This document shows positions 1 through 8,377 of a stretch of 64,000 nt of DNA, piece by piece. This DNA comes from Gilliamella sp. Pra-s52. Its GTDB lineage: Bacteria; Pseudomonadota; Gammaproteobacteria; Enterobacterales; Orbaceae. Positions within the stretch are counted from its first letter, which is position 1, and the number at the start of each line of letters is the position of its first letter. The DNA is taken from the NCBI RefSeq assembly GCF_009795805.1, contig NZ_WTEY01000009.1, positions 33,156 to 97,155 on the forward strand, in the 5' to 3' direction. A program made the position numbers and the translations under genes. The notes beneath the pieces were generated by a model. It did not search any database, had not been told where the DNA came from, and saw only the letters and a program-made list of their open reading frames with translations.

Positions 1-483
1 AATAAAATTGATAATACCACACCATTTGTTTTAAAAGGTAGTGGCGGTATGGCAAATGCAGTAATTGGTGCTTTTTATGATGCCGGCTTTAAAAATGGTA
101 TTATTGCTGCTCGTAACCAATCCAAAGGCGAAACATTAGCCAAACGTTATGGATATCAATGGGTGAAGAACGAGCAAACTATACCGTCCCAACAAGCTAA
201 GCTTATTATTAATGTGACCCCAATTGGTATGCTTGGTGGTGTTGAAGCGCAGGAATTAGCGTTTCCAAAAGAAATGATAAATAATGCTGATGTTGTGTTT
301 GATGTCGTTGCTCTACCCGTTGAAACACCAATGATAAAATATGCCCAACAGTTAAACAAAACTATTATTTCAGGTGCTGATGTTGCGGTACTTCAAGCGC
401 TTGAACAGTTTGTATTATATACAGGTATTACACCTAGCGAAGAATTAGTTAAACAAGCAGGTGAATTTGCAAGGCAAGGTTAA
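1..483 (+). CDS. Shikimate dehydrogenase-like protein, C-terminal part (5' end outside window)
   Basis: The frame is open from base 1, so the gene starts before the window; 160 codons are visible. A Rossmann glycine motif, GSGGMANAV, sits at visible codons 14-22, followed by a strand ending in an Arg (AARNQ), as in NADP-binding shikimate dehydrogenases. NVTPIGM and the late segment GADVAVLQALEQFVLYTG also match the family. The family reduces 3-dehydroshikimate to shikimate or acts on related substrates. The wording is closest to the SDH-like (HI0607-type) branch rather than canonical AroE, so the physiological substrate is uncertain. It ends at TAA and is followed by an inverted repeat. The ATG at base 49 is internal to the motif and cannot be the true start. 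Confidence 0.8.
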   Translation, partial: NKIDNTTPFVLKGSGGMANAVIGAFYDAGFKNGIIAARNQSKGETLAKRYGYQWVKNEQTIPSQQAKLIINVTPIGMLGGVEAQELAFPKEMINNADVVFDVVALPVETPMIKYAQQLNKTIISGADVAVLQALEQFVLYTGITPSEELVKQAGEFARQG

Positions 484-493
484 ATAACATTAT

Positions 494-523
494 CAACGCC
501 ACCGAGTCTATTCGGCGGCGTTG
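494..523. terminator. Inverted repeat between convergent genes
   Basis: Arms CAACGCC-CCGA and TCGG-GGCGTTG pair with one mismatched base on each side and a short loop. It lies between the end of the shikimate dehydrogenase-like gene (+) and the end of ycaO (-). Neither strand has a good T-run, so it is a weak or Rho-assisted terminator at best. Confidence 0.45.
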
Positions 524-549
524 AATATATAAATAATAACATATATAAG

Positions 550-2316
550 TTATAACATCGCCTGATGTAATTTGTTATATACTGCTAATAACTTTTGATG
601 CATGGCAAATTGTTCTAAATTATTATTGGTGGTTTTGTCGTCTTTAGCAAAAGACACCAAACCAAAAAATACTTTTTCACCATTAGCGTACTGCCACATG
701 TCATCAACACACGCTTTGCCATACATTTTATCAAAGGCGGTTTGATAGCTACTAAACTGTTTTTTACCGCGTTGCAAAATAAAATTAACTAACGTTTGTA
801 AACAACGATAAGCATGATTACGCTCTGGGGTAAAGATCGATTCATTCATTTCAAGCGTCCAATCAATCCACTGTTGTGCTTGTGTTAAGTCTTTACCTGC
901 CAATGCTAACATTGCTTTTAATTCACCAACACGCAGTGTTAACCACGCATTATCATTACCTGTTGCAATACCTAGTAATTCACGAACACGCGCATAATCA
1001 TCAAGCCCTTCATCGTCGAGCTGTTCAATAATGGCTAAGTATTGTTTAGCCGTGTGCTTTTTATTAGGTAACGATAAAATAAGATCACGCAAACCAATAG
1101 CCATATTGCTGTTAGCAATTAAAAGATCTTCCGGAGGATAAATTTCAGACATGCCTACAGCTAAAATACGGCAAGCATAAACACCTAGATGTTCGTAATC
1201 CATGATTAACACTTCAGTTTTGTGACGAGCAAAAATAGCCATTAAATTTGCAAACTCTTGTTCTGTCGTACCTGAAAAGTCCCAATCGACAAATTCATAA
1301 TCGGCTTGTTCTTTAAATAGATCCCATGAAATCAAACCGCTTGAATCAATAAAATGTGTTTCTAAATTGCTAAGATCTGCAACATCATCATTATCAAAAC
1401 TTGGTGGTGAAAACACATCAAGATCTTTTAAACTACGTCCTTGTAACAGTTCGGTTACTGTTCGCTCAAGTGCAACACCAAAATTAGGATGAGCCCCAAA
1501 CGAGGCATAACAAGTTCCATTTTGTGGATTAAACAGCACGACACAAATAACCGGAAACTCACCACCCAGCGAAGCATCAAAACAGTAAAGCGGAAAGCCT
1601 TCGCTTTCAAGCGCATCAATTGCAGCTAAAACGGTTGGGTAACGATTAATCACTTCGGTTGGAATAATCGGCAAACTAATAGCTTCAGCTATAATCTTGT
1701 TTTTGGTATAACGCTCAAAAATTTCGGATATCGCCTGCACTCGCGCTTCATTATGTGTGTTACCAGCGGCCATACCATTAGAAGCATATAAATTAGCAAT
1801 TAAATTAACAGGCACATAAACCGTTTGTTTATCGGACTGTTGTTCAAACGGTAAAGTGCAAATACCTCGTTCGTCATTACTTGATTGTAAATCAACTAAG
1901 TCGGTTGCGCTTAACTCACGATCGGGATCATAAAATTTAAGTAGTTTTTGAGATAATAATCCTTTAGGTAAGGAATTATCTTCAGGAATAGAAAACCATT
2001 TTTCACTCGGATAATGTACAAAATCAGCATTTGCTGCTTTTTTGCCTAAATAAAAATCGGAAAAAAAGTAATTGGTTGATAATCGCTCAAAATATTCCCC
2101 CAAGGCCGATGCCAATGCTGCTTTTTTGCTGGAGCCTTTACCATTAGCAAAGCATAATGGACAGTTAATATTTTGAATATGAACTGACCACACATTGGGC
2201 ACAGGATTAAGCCAAGATGCTTCTTTTACTTCTAAATCATATTTTGTTAGTTGTTGTTGAAAATAATTAATTGAATCTTCGAGGGCGGCATCTTTGCCGG
2301 GGATATACGTTTTCAT
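550..2316 (-). CDS. ycaO: YcaO, ATP-dependent cyclodehydratase-family protein
   Basis: 588 residues, very close in length and sequence to the E. coli YcaO type. It shares the opening IPGKDAALEDS, WLNPVPNVWSVH, and NGKGSSKKAALASALGEYFER. YcaO proteins carry an unusual ATP fold. Here the conserved acidic cluster NEARVQAISEIFERY lies near residues 189-203. In E. coli the protein supports RimO-dependent beta-methylthiolation of ribosomal protein S12. No thiazole/oxazole peptide precursor or dehydrogenase is nearby, so a standalone housekeeping role fits. The start was chosen at the ATG at 2316, 8 bases after TGAGA. The TTG four codons upstream is part of that ribosome-binding site. Expressed divergently from the DUF4282 gene. 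Confidence 0.92.
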   Translation of the reverse strand: MKTYIPGKDAALEDSINYFQQQLTKYDLEVKEASWLNPVPNVWSVHIQNINCPLCFANGKGSSKKAALASALGEYFERLSTNYFFSDFYLGKKAANADFVHYPSEKWFSIPEDNSLPKGLLSQKLLKFYDPDRELSATDLVDLQSSNDERGICTLPFEQQSDKQTVYVPVNLIANLYASNGMAAGNTHNEARVQAISEIFERYTKNKIIAEAISLPIIPTEVINRYPTVLAAIDALESEGFPLYCFDASLGGEFPVICVVLFNPQNGTCYASFGAHPNFGVALERTVTELLQGRSLKDLDVFSPPSFDNDDVADLSNLETHFIDSSGLISWDLFKEQADYEFVDWDFSGTTEQEFANLMAIFARHKTEVLIMDYEHLGVYACRILAVGMSEIYPPEDLLIANSNMAIGLRDLILSLPNKKHTAKQYLAIIEQLDDEGLDDYARVRELLGIATGNDNAWLTLRVGELKAMLALAGKDLTQAQQWIDWTLEMNESIFTPERNHAYRCLQTLVNFILQRGKKQFSSYQTAFDKMYGKACVDDMWQYANGEKVFFGLVSFAKDDKTTNNNLEQFAMHQKLLAVYNKLHQAML

Positions 2317-2439
2317 AGTTAATCTCAAAATAATTTTATGTTACAATCGTCGCGCCTTACAGCCTTTGAAAATTATAACTGTATACGCGAATTAAAAAAA
2401 TAGAAGCAATAAAATTAACCCATTCACAAAGGAAATATA

Positions 2440-2769
2440 ATGAACAATAAAATCAAATTTTCAGATCTTACTATTAAAGACTTTTTCTTCTTTAATCGAA
2501 TGATAACACCAACATTTATCACTATTGTATATTGGATTGCATTATTTTTTATTGTAATTGCTTCATTAACAATGATTTTAGGTAGTTTCGCTTTATTTAC
2601 TTATAGTTTTTCTGCTGGTTTAGTTACCTTTTTTAGTGGCATCGTTACTTTTATTGCTGGCTTTATTTCAACGCGTATTGGTTTTGAATTGATTTGTGTT
2701 TTATTCAACATTAACCACAATATTGAAAAATTAGCCAACGAAAAGACTAATTCAGAAACACAAGAATAA
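2440..2769 (+). CDS. DUF4282-type small membrane protein
   Basis: 109 residues. A short N-terminal segment with a phenylalanine run and FNRMITP is followed by two hydrophobic helices (about residues 27-50 and 58-78). Then comes the amphipathic segment RIGFELICVLFNINHNIEKL and a polar tail. This pattern matches DUF4282 inner-membrane proteins, whose function is unknown. AAGGAAAT precedes the ATG at good spacing. It has its own promoter region shared divergently with ycaO and ends at a strong hairpin terminator, so it is monocistronic. Nothing in the context suggests a partner. Confidence 0.75.
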   Translation: MNNKIKFSDLTIKDFFFFNRMITPTFITIVYWIALFFIVIASLTMILGSFALFTYSFSAGLVTFFSGIVTFIAGFISTRIGFELICVLFNINHNIEKLANEKTNSETQE

Positions 2770-2817
2770 TCATCTAATATCAATGCTATTAATTAATAGC
2801 GTTGACTGAGTTTCAAT

Positions 2818-2846
2818 AAAAAAGTGGGACTTATTCCCACTTTTTT
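2818..2846. terminator. Bidirectional intrinsic terminator
   Basis: Twelve-base arms AAAAAAGTGGGA and TCCCACTTTTTT flank a 5-base loop. There is an A-run upstream and a T-run downstream, so it can end both the DUF4282 gene (+) and tsaD (-). Confidence 0.85.
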
Positions 2847-2883
2847 ATTTTCTATTTTTTATCACTAAATCTAAAATAATCCC

Positions 2884-3909
2884 CTAACCTACATTAAGCT
2901 CACTAAGTGGCCATCTAGGTCTAACATTGATGGACAAATCAGAATGTAGCCCTGCTTTTAGATGGATCATCCCAGCATAAGCAATCATAGCACCATTGTC
3001 AGTACAAAATTCAAGTCTTGGGTAATAAACCTGCCCCTTTCGCTGTGCCATTAATTGTGCAAGCTTATTGCGTAATGTTTTATTGGCACTGACACCACCA
3101 GCAACAACGAGGCGATTAAATCCGGTTTGTTCAAGTGCACGGCGAGACTTAATAATCAGCGTATCGACTAAAGCATCTTCAAAAGCCCTCGCAATATCTG
3201 CTTTAGTTTGGTCATCTATAACTTGATCGTGCGTATTTTGATGAATAATATTAGCCGCCGCAGTTTTAAGCCCTGAAAAACTAAAATCGAGCCCGGGTCT
3301 ATCTGTCATTGGTCGTGGAAAGTGAAAGCGAGAATCACAACCTTGTTCAGCTAATTTTGACAATTTTGCACCCCCCGGATAATCAAGCCCAATTAGTTTA
3401 GCTGTTTTATCAAAGGCTTCCCCTGCCGCATCATCAATCGACTCTCCCATTAATTGGTATTGTCCAACACCTGTCACCTTAATTAATTGTGTATGCCCCC
3501 CTGAAACAAGTAGTGCGACAAAAGGGAATTCGGGCGGATTATCTTCTAACATTGGCGCAAGTAAGTGCCCTTCCATATGGTGCACAGCAACTGCTGGTAC
3601 ATCCCACGCATAAGCCAGTGAACGCCCAATTGACGCACCAACCATTAACGCACCAATCAACCCTGGACCTGCCGTATAAGCAATTCCATTAATATCTTGA
3701 GCTGTTAAATTTGCTTCTTTTAGAGCTGCTTGAATTAATGGCACTGTTTTACGAATATGATCACGCGATGCCAGTTCAGGTACCACACCACCATAATCGG
3801 CATGTAATTTAATTTGCGAATAAAGCTGGTTTGCAATTAACCCCTCGACATCATCATAAATCGCGATGCCTGTTTCATCGCATGAGGTTTCAATACCAAG
3901 GATCTTCAT
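2884..3909 (-). CDS. tsaD: tRNA N6-threonylcarbamoyladenosine transferase TsaD
   Basis: 341 residues, the usual bacterial length. TsaD (YgjD/Gcp) transfers the threonylcarbamoyl group made by TsaC onto A37 of ANN-decoding tRNAs, together with TsaB and TsaE. The start [14 protein letters not shown] is the family signature of the ASKHA fold. Metal-binding H111 and H115 are in HHMEGH, and the later VSGGHTQL and [10 protein letters not shown] motifs are present. The start codon overlaps the yacG stop by one base (TAATG), which implies translational coupling. In E. coli tsaD is elsewhere, so its place at the end of the coaE-zapD-yacG operon is a lineage-specific arrangement. Essential in most bacteria. 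Confidence 0.96.
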   Translation of the reverse strand: MKILGIETSCDETGIAIYDDVEGLIANQLYSQIKLHADYGGVVPELASRDHIRKTVPLIQAALKEANLTAQDINGIAYTAGPGLIGALMVGASIGRSLAYAWDVPAVAVHHMEGHLLAPMLEDNPPEFPFVALLVSGGHTQLIKVTGVGQYQLMGESIDDAAGEAFDKTAKLIGLDYPGGAKLSKLAEQGCDSRFHFPRPMTDRPGLDFSFSGLKTAAANIIHQNTHDQVIDDQTKADIARAFEDALVDTLIIKSRRALEQTGFNRLVVAGGVSANKTLRNKLAQLMAQRKGQVYYPRLEFCTDNGAMIAYAGMIHLKAGLHSDLSINVRPRWPLSELNVG

Positions 3910-4127
3910 TAATGTCTACCTGCAAAATCGTTAAGATCTTCTTCACTCCAAAGATCTTGTTCAGTAATATCTTTATCAGGAATGCGATGTTCTTCAGTTG
4001 CCCAATCGCCTAAATCGATAAGTTGACAGCGTTTACTACAAAATGGACGGTACGGGCTATCTTTGCTCCATACCACTTGTTTTTGACAAGTTGGGCAATT
4101 GACATAGGTAACGGTTTCTTTATTCAT
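3909..4127 (-). CDS. yacG: DNA gyrase inhibitor / zinc-finger protein YacG
   Basis: 72 residues. Four cysteines, C11 and C14 (CPTC) and C30 and C34 (CSKRC), form the YacG zinc site. They are followed by [16 protein letters not shown] and an acidic tail. E. coli YacG binds GyrB and inhibits gyrase. It lies between zapD and tsaD on the same strand, and the gap to zapD is 35 bases with a weak ribosome-binding site (AAAGAGTTAC). Confidence 0.93.
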   Translation of the reverse strand: MNKETVTYVNCPTCQKQVVWSKDSPYRPFCSKRCQLIDLGDWATEEHRIPDKDITEQDLWSEEDLNDFAGRH

Positions 4128-4162
4128 TGTAACTCTTTTTTAATAATTAGTACTTAATAACG

Positions 4163-4900
4163 CTAACAACAAGCTAATTCAAAATCAATACTATCGGTAT
4201 TCACATTATCACAAGCATCAAGCGGTAAAAATCGAATGCTATAGCGTGACATATGACCAGATACTTGAGGGTACATGTTTTTTTCTAACGAAATCCGAAT
4301 ACGAATCAAATTAACATCACCATTAGTTTCTTGAAAAAAGTTGTTAGTATAAATAAATGGTTTAAATTCTCCCAATTGTCTTATTAATTGCATATAACAT
4401 GTCAAAGACTCATCAAGAATGGATAAGTGTTGTAACCAGTTTTTTACTTGTATATAACGCCTTTCTTGTGGAATTTTTAGCCATAAATGAAATGAAGGCA
4501 AATCAAAACTACAACAACCACCTGGTATCATTAAGCGTTGACGAATTGCGGTAATAAAACGATCATCTTTTAACGGTTGTCCCAAACGGGCGATAGCATT
4601 AAATTGAGCTAGAAAAACATCAAACTTGTTAATCAAATTGCTAAGTAAATCATAATCCACACCATCAAAAGCTAACCAAGAAGTTAACTTTTGTTTTTGA
4701 GATTCAAGCTCTTTAATAAAATCTGCTTTCACATCGTTACGTTCAATAATCTCTAATAACTCGGACAATGCGTGAAAAAAAACCAACGCATTATTTTGAT
4801 CAAAATGACAATGCGTATTTAACTGATTTAATAAAAATTCAATACGAAGCCAAGTGCGCATTTTCTCATTTAATGGATGTTCAAAAACAATGTTATTCAT
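4163..4900 (-). CDS. zapD: Cell division protein ZapD
   Basis: 245 residues, matching E. coli ZapD (YacF, 247 aa). Recognisable segments include FEHPLNEKMRTWLRIEFLL at the N terminus and a Cys/Gly stretch (IPGGCCSFDLPSFHLWL) near the middle. ZapD cross-links FtsZ filaments at the division ring in the cytoplasm. It lies 4 bases downstream of coaE and upstream of yacG, the conserved gammaproteobacterial order, so the genes are surely co-transcribed. The C terminus ends in ACC with a double cysteine. No anomaly. Confidence 0.93.
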   Translation of the reverse strand: MNNIVFEHPLNEKMRTWLRIEFLLNQLNTHCHFDQNNALVFFHALSELLEIIERNDVKADFIKELESQKQKLTSWLAFDGVDYDLLSNLINKFDVFLAQFNAIARLGQPLKDDRFITAIRQRLMIPGGCCSFDLPSFHLWLKIPQERRYIQVKNWLQHLSILDESLTCYMQLIRQLGEFKPFIYTNNFFQETNGDVNLIRIRISLEKNMYPQVSGHMSRYSIRFLPLDACDNVNTDSIDFELACC

Positions 4901-4904
4901 CTAT

Positions 4905-5510
4905 TCAAATCTTACAATTAAAGTTATCTAAATATTGTTGATGTAATTGGTCGACTTGCGTAGTTAGCGACGCAAAATCACCCTCATTAACAATGATATC
5001 ATCAGCATAAGATAAACGTTTTTGTAAAGACACTTGTGACAGTATCATTTTTTTGGCTAATGATTCGCTAATATTATCTCTTTTTACTAATCGTGCCAAT
5101 TGTAACGACACAGGCGTATCGATTATCAATACACGATCAGCCAACGTATGTAAATTATTTTCAACTAACAAAGGAACAACCCAGATCACATACGTTGATT
5201 TTTGCATTGCAATTTGTTTTTGGGTTTCTTGCTGAATAATTGGATGCAACAAATGATTAAGCCATAGCCGCTCATGATCATTATTAAAAATAATCTCACG
5301 GAGTTGACTGCGATCAAGTTCACCATTTGCAAGTAAAATTTCCTGACTAAAATGCTGAACAATTTGATTAAATGCATCGCTACCAACCTGCACAACTTGC
5401 CTTGCAATAATGTCAGCATCAATAATAGGTACTCCCAATTTGTTAAACAAATTGGCGATGGTACTTTTACCACTGGCAATACCACCACTGAGCGCAACAA
5501 CATAAGGCAT
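4905..5510 (-). CDS. coaE: Dephospho-CoA kinase
   Basis: 201 residues, normal for CoaE. It phosphorylates the ribose 3'-OH of dephospho-CoA, the last step of coenzyme A synthesis. The P-loop GGIASGKST is at residues 9-17, DADIIARQVV follows strand 2, and the lid segment and PLLVENNLH are typical. First gene of the coaE-zapD-yacG-tsaD run on the minus strand. The upstream 268 bp, shared with divergent lexA, must hold its promoter. Confidence 0.95.
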   Translation of the reverse strand: MPYVVALSGGIASGKSTIANLFNKLGVPIIDADIIARQVVQVGSDAFNQIVQHFSQEILLANGELDRSQLREIIFNNDHERLWLNHLLHPIIQQETQKQIAMQKSTYVIWVVPLLVENNLHTLADRVLIIDTPVSLQLARLVKRDNISESLAKKMILSQVSLQKRLSYADDIIVNEGDFASLTTQVDQLHQQYLDNFNCKI

Positions 5511-5716
5511 ACAGCAAATTCCAAGTTAAAAAAATATTGCCCAATTATAGCATATAAGTAACTTGATCATATAACCCTAAATACAAGCAAAACTTATTCG
5601 TTAATTGGGAAATTTATTCCCCCCATTAACGCGGTAAAATCATTTACTAAAATAGTACATAAAGCTAAGAATTAGGAAAATTAATCGCCCATTGTCAAAT
5701 AAATAAAATAAAACAG

Positions 5717-5769
5717 TTGTTTTATATCATTGGCTGTATATAATTACATATATATGTATATAAAAACAG
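5717..5769 (+). promoter_or_regulatory. lexA promoter with two tandem SOS (LexA) boxes
   Basis: Box 1, CTGTATATAATTACAT (5734-5749), and box 2, ATGTATATAAAAACAG (5754-5769), are 4 bases apart. Each keeps one perfect half of the CTG-N10-CAG consensus and has one changed base in the other half. A likely -35 TTGTTT (5717-5722) and -10 TATAAT (5739-5744) are spaced 16 bases apart, and the -10 lies inside box 1. This matches classical LexA autorepression. The boxes are seen directly; the binding is inferred. Confidence 0.85.
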
Positions 5770-5778
5770 GAATATGTT

Positions 5779-6405
5779 ATGAGACCATTAACCGAACGCC
5801 AACAACAGATTTATGACCTAATTAAAGACAACATCCAAACTACTGGCATGCCTCCTACTCGTGCCGAAATTGCAAAAAAATTAGGATTTCGATCAGCCAA
5901 CGCCGCTGAAGAACACCTTAAAGCACTCGCCAAAAAAGGGGCAATCGAAATGATCGCAGGATCATCACGCGGAATTCGTCTTTTGCTTGAAAACCCAGTT
6001 GAACAAAATGAACTTGAGGGTTTACCATTAATTGGGCAAGTAGCGGCAGGATCACCGATCTTAGCGCAAGAGCATATTGAAAGCCATTACCAAGTTGATC
6101 CGTCTCTATTTAAACCTCATGCCGACTTTTTACTAAGAGTGCATGGCATGTCCATGAAAGATATCGGTATATTAGATGGTGACCTGTTAGCTGTACATAA
6201 AACCCAAGATGTTAAAAATGGTCAAATTGTTGTTGCTCGCATTGATGACGAAGTTACCGTAAAACGCCTATCACGCAAAGGCAAACATGTCCACTTACTT
6301 GCCGAAAATAGTGAATTTTCACCTATAGAAATCGACTTAGAACAACAAAATTTTGCCATTGAAGGGCTTGCTGTTGGCATTATTCGTAACGGTTCATGGA
6401 TGTAA
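5779..6405 (+). CDS. lexA: SOS repressor LexA
   Basis: 208 residues (E. coli 202). The N-terminal winged helix ([15 protein letters not shown]... [13 protein letters not shown]) is followed by the self-cleavage site A90-G91 and the catalytic pair S125 (HGMSMKD) and K162 (VTVKRL). It represses DNA-damage genes until RecA* triggers cleavage. Two LexA boxes precede it, so it is autoregulated. AGGA precedes the ATG at 8-9 bases. The following small membrane-protein gene starts 62 bases downstream without an intervening hairpin and may be in the same SOS transcript. Confidence 0.97.
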   Translation: MRPLTERQQQIYDLIKDNIQTTGMPPTRAEIAKKLGFRSANAAEEHLKALAKKGAIEMIAGSSRGIRLLLENPVEQNELEGLPLIGQVAAGSPILAQEHIESHYQVDPSLFKPHADFLLRVHGMSMKDIGILDGDLLAVHKTQDVKNGQIVVARIDDEVTVKRLSRKGKHVHLLAENSEFSPIEIDLEQQNFAIEGLAVGIIRNGSWM

Positions 6406-6467
6406 GTATATAGATGTATGAGCAAAGATGGTATAGAATAGTAAACACTAAAAAGTAGGAGATTACT

Positions 6468-6848
6468 ATGTGGCTATTTTGGTTATACGAAGGTTTAGCA
6501 TTTGTTGCAGTCATATTGCTCATTTTTGGCTATTGTCGTTTTAGAGGAATTGGTTTTTGGTCTTTCATCTGGAAATATTTAAAATGGGTATCGTTAGCAG
6601 TCCTTATTGCTTGGTTAGCAGTTGCAATCCTTTGCCGAGTTGACTTATATAATGCTACCCACTGCTATTTTAGAGGGGAAAGCATGCATGCCAACACCAA
6701 ATATTCTATCTTCTTAGGTGAATGCCAAGTTGAAACGCCAAGTGGAAGTTATGTACCTATTGAACGAGCTAGAGCATTACCTGGCTCAAGTAACCATGAT
6801 AATGACGATGGAAACGAATCCACAAGCGAATTCTATCCTGTAAATTAA
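6468..6848 (+). CDS. Unknown two-helix membrane protein, putative lexA-operon member
   Basis: 126 residues, not recognised. Two hydrophobic helices (about 5-22 and 41-57) flank a basic loop (CRFRGIGFW). After them comes a soluble part with two cysteines (C66 and C86, able to form a disulfide if periplasmic) and an acidic, Ser/Asn-rich tail. A good AGGAG ribosome-binding site precedes the ATG. It lies directly behind lexA with no terminator between, and a strong terminator follows. Position suggests SOS co-regulation, as with dinF or sulA in other bacteria, but no sequence similarity to either is visible. Function unknown. Confidence 0.75.
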   Translation: MWLFWLYEGLAFVAVILLIFGYCRFRGIGFWSFIWKYLKWVSLAVLIAWLAVAILCRVDLYNATHCYFRGESMHANTKYSIFLGECQVETPSGSYVPIERARALPGSSNHDNDDGNESTSEFYPVN

Positions 6849-6863
6849 TATATCGGGAATTCA

Positions 6864-6897
6864 AAATCCGACAAGTGCTACTGTAGTTGTCGGATTT
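6864..6897 (+). terminator. Intrinsic terminator
   Basis: Perfect 11-base arms AAATCCGACAA / TTGTCGGATTT with a 12-base loop are followed by T-rich sequence. It ends the lexA-membrane protein unit and may also serve hisM from the other side. Confidence 0.85.
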
Positions 6898-6964
6898 TTC
6901 CATTTTTATCTGAATGAAAAATAGAATTGTAAACAAATAAAAAATCAGCACATAACTTAATTTA

Positions 6965-7684
6965 TTAATTATTTTGCGCATTAGTCCGTTGAAAAGCCAA
7001 ACAAGACTGTTCTAACTTTTTAAACCCCCAAATTAGCATAAAGCTTACACAAAGATAAATTACTGCGGCAATACCAAAAGCATAAAAAGGTTGATAGGTT
7101 TCGGCATAGATATCTCGTGCAATCTTCATCACATCTTGTACTGTAACCGTAAAAGCTAGCGCCGTCGAATGCAACATAAATATCACCTCGTTACTATAAG
7201 CAGGCAATGCAATACGAAACGCTCTTGGCAAAATAATATAGCGATAAAGTTGAAAACGGTTAAAGCCAAGTGCAGTTGCGGCTTGAATTTCACCATGTGA
7301 AACATGTCTAATAGCACCAGCAAAAACCTCGGTCGTGTAGGCACAAGTATTTAAGGTAAAGGCAAGCACAGTGCAATTTAAGCCACTTTGAAAAAAATCG
7401 CCCAACCAAGCATTATTTTTAACCACACTTAAAGTATAAATACCTGTGTAAATAATCAATAACTGCACATATAACGGTGTACCACGAAAAATATAGGTAA
7501 ACAACCAAATAGGTAATTTAATTAGTTTATTTGGCGAATTTCGTCCTACTGCTAACCCTAGCGACAAAGTGCCACCAATTAAAACGGATAAAATCAAAAT
7601 CCACAGCGTCATGGCAAGGCCGGTGATGTTATAGCCATCAGTCCATAATAATGCTTGCCAATATTGTTGAATAATTTCTAACAT
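6965..7684 (-). CDS. hisM: Histidine/basic amino acid ABC transporter permease HisM
   Basis: 239 residues, about five membrane helices. It is closely similar to HisM along its length: YWQALLWTDGYNITGLA, WLFTYIFRGTPLYVQLL, LNTCAYTTEVFAGAIRHV, and the EAA loop GEIQAATALGFNRFQLYRY. It would form the inner-membrane channel with HisQ and take substrate from the periplasmic binding protein. It starts 6 bases after hisQ on the same strand. The ATPase gene hisP, which normally follows hisM, is absent; a terminator and a convergent gene come next. The ATPase must be encoded elsewhere or shared with another transporter. Confidence 0.9.
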   Translation of the reverse strand: MLEIIQQYWQALLWTDGYNITGLAMTLWILILSVLIGGTLSLGLAVGRNSPNKLIKLPIWLFTYIFRGTPLYVQLLIIYTGIYTLSVVKNNAWLGDFFQSGLNCTVLAFTLNTCAYTTEVFAGAIRHVSHGEIQAATALGFNRFQLYRYIILPRAFRIALPAYSNEVIFMLHSTALAFTVTVQDVMKIARDIYAETYQPFYAFGIAAVIYLCVSFMLIWGFKKLEQSCLAFQRTNAQNN

Positions 7685-7690
7685 GAGTTT

Positions 7691-8374
7691 TTATAACTTA
7701 CTTTTAATGGTACCAATGGAATAACGCCGCTCCAGCCACCATAAAACGATATTCGATATTGAGGTAAAAAACAGATAAAATGCGCCAGCGATCAAAGCAA
7801 ATAACAAGGGTTGATACAAAGCTTCGCCTGCATTTTTAGTTGCTTTGACTAAGTCTGATAACCCCAGCAACGATACCAACGCCGTCGCTTTTAATACTAC
7901 TAGCCAATTATTCGCAATACCTGGCAACGCAAAACGCATCATTAAAGGAAACATTACATACCGAAACACTTGGACTTTGCTAAGTCCTAGAGCTGTTGCT
8001 GCTGCCAATGTATTTTTAGATACTGCAATATAGGCTCCCCGAAAGGTTTCGGTAAAATAAGCCCCATAAATAAAACCTAACGTAATAATGCCGGCTATTA
8101 GTGGATCGATTTCAATAAAAGGCATATTAAAATAATCTGTTATATTATTGATTAAAAACTGCAAACCAAAGAAGATCAACATCATCAACACTAAATCAGG
8201 CACGCCACGAATTAGCGACGTATAAGCCTGACAAAGTACATTACATATTTTGGAATCAGCCAACTTTCCTAATGCACAAACAATACCAAGAATTATGGCG
8301 AACAACAAAGAAGCCAGTGCTAAAACAATGGTTAGCCATGCGCCTTGAAAAATTAACGAAATATAGCCCTGCAT
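7691..8374 (-). CDS. hisQ: Histidine/basic amino acid ABC transporter permease HisQ
   Basis: 227 residues with several membrane helices, matching HisQ: SLIRGVPDLVLMMLIFFGLQ, ITLGFIYGAYFTETFRGAY, an EAA loop around AAATALGLSKVQVFRYVMFP, and the C terminus LERRYSIG. It partners HisM in a heterodimeric permease of the polar amino acid (PAAT) family. Three bases separate it from the binding-protein gene upstream, so the three genes form one operon. ArtQ/ArtM were considered, but the sequence is nearer HisQ/HisM. Confidence 0.9.
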   Translation of the reverse strand: MQGYISLIFQGAWLTIVLALASLLFAIILGIVCALGKLADSKICNVLCQAYTSLIRGVPDLVLMMLIFFGLQFLINNITDYFNMPFIEIDPLIAGIITLGFIYGAYFTETFRGAYIAVSKNTLAAATALGLSKVQVFRYVMFPLMMRFALPGIANNWLVVLKATALVSLLGLSDLVKATKNAGEALYQPLLFALIAGAFYLFFTSISNIVLWWLERRYSIGTIKSKL

Positions 8375-8377
8375 GGT

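Noticed and set aside
550..2316. ycaO as part of an azole-modified peptide (TOMM) cluster
   Set aside because: No precursor peptide, dehydrogenase or docking protein nearby, and the protein matches the standalone E. coli-type YcaO.
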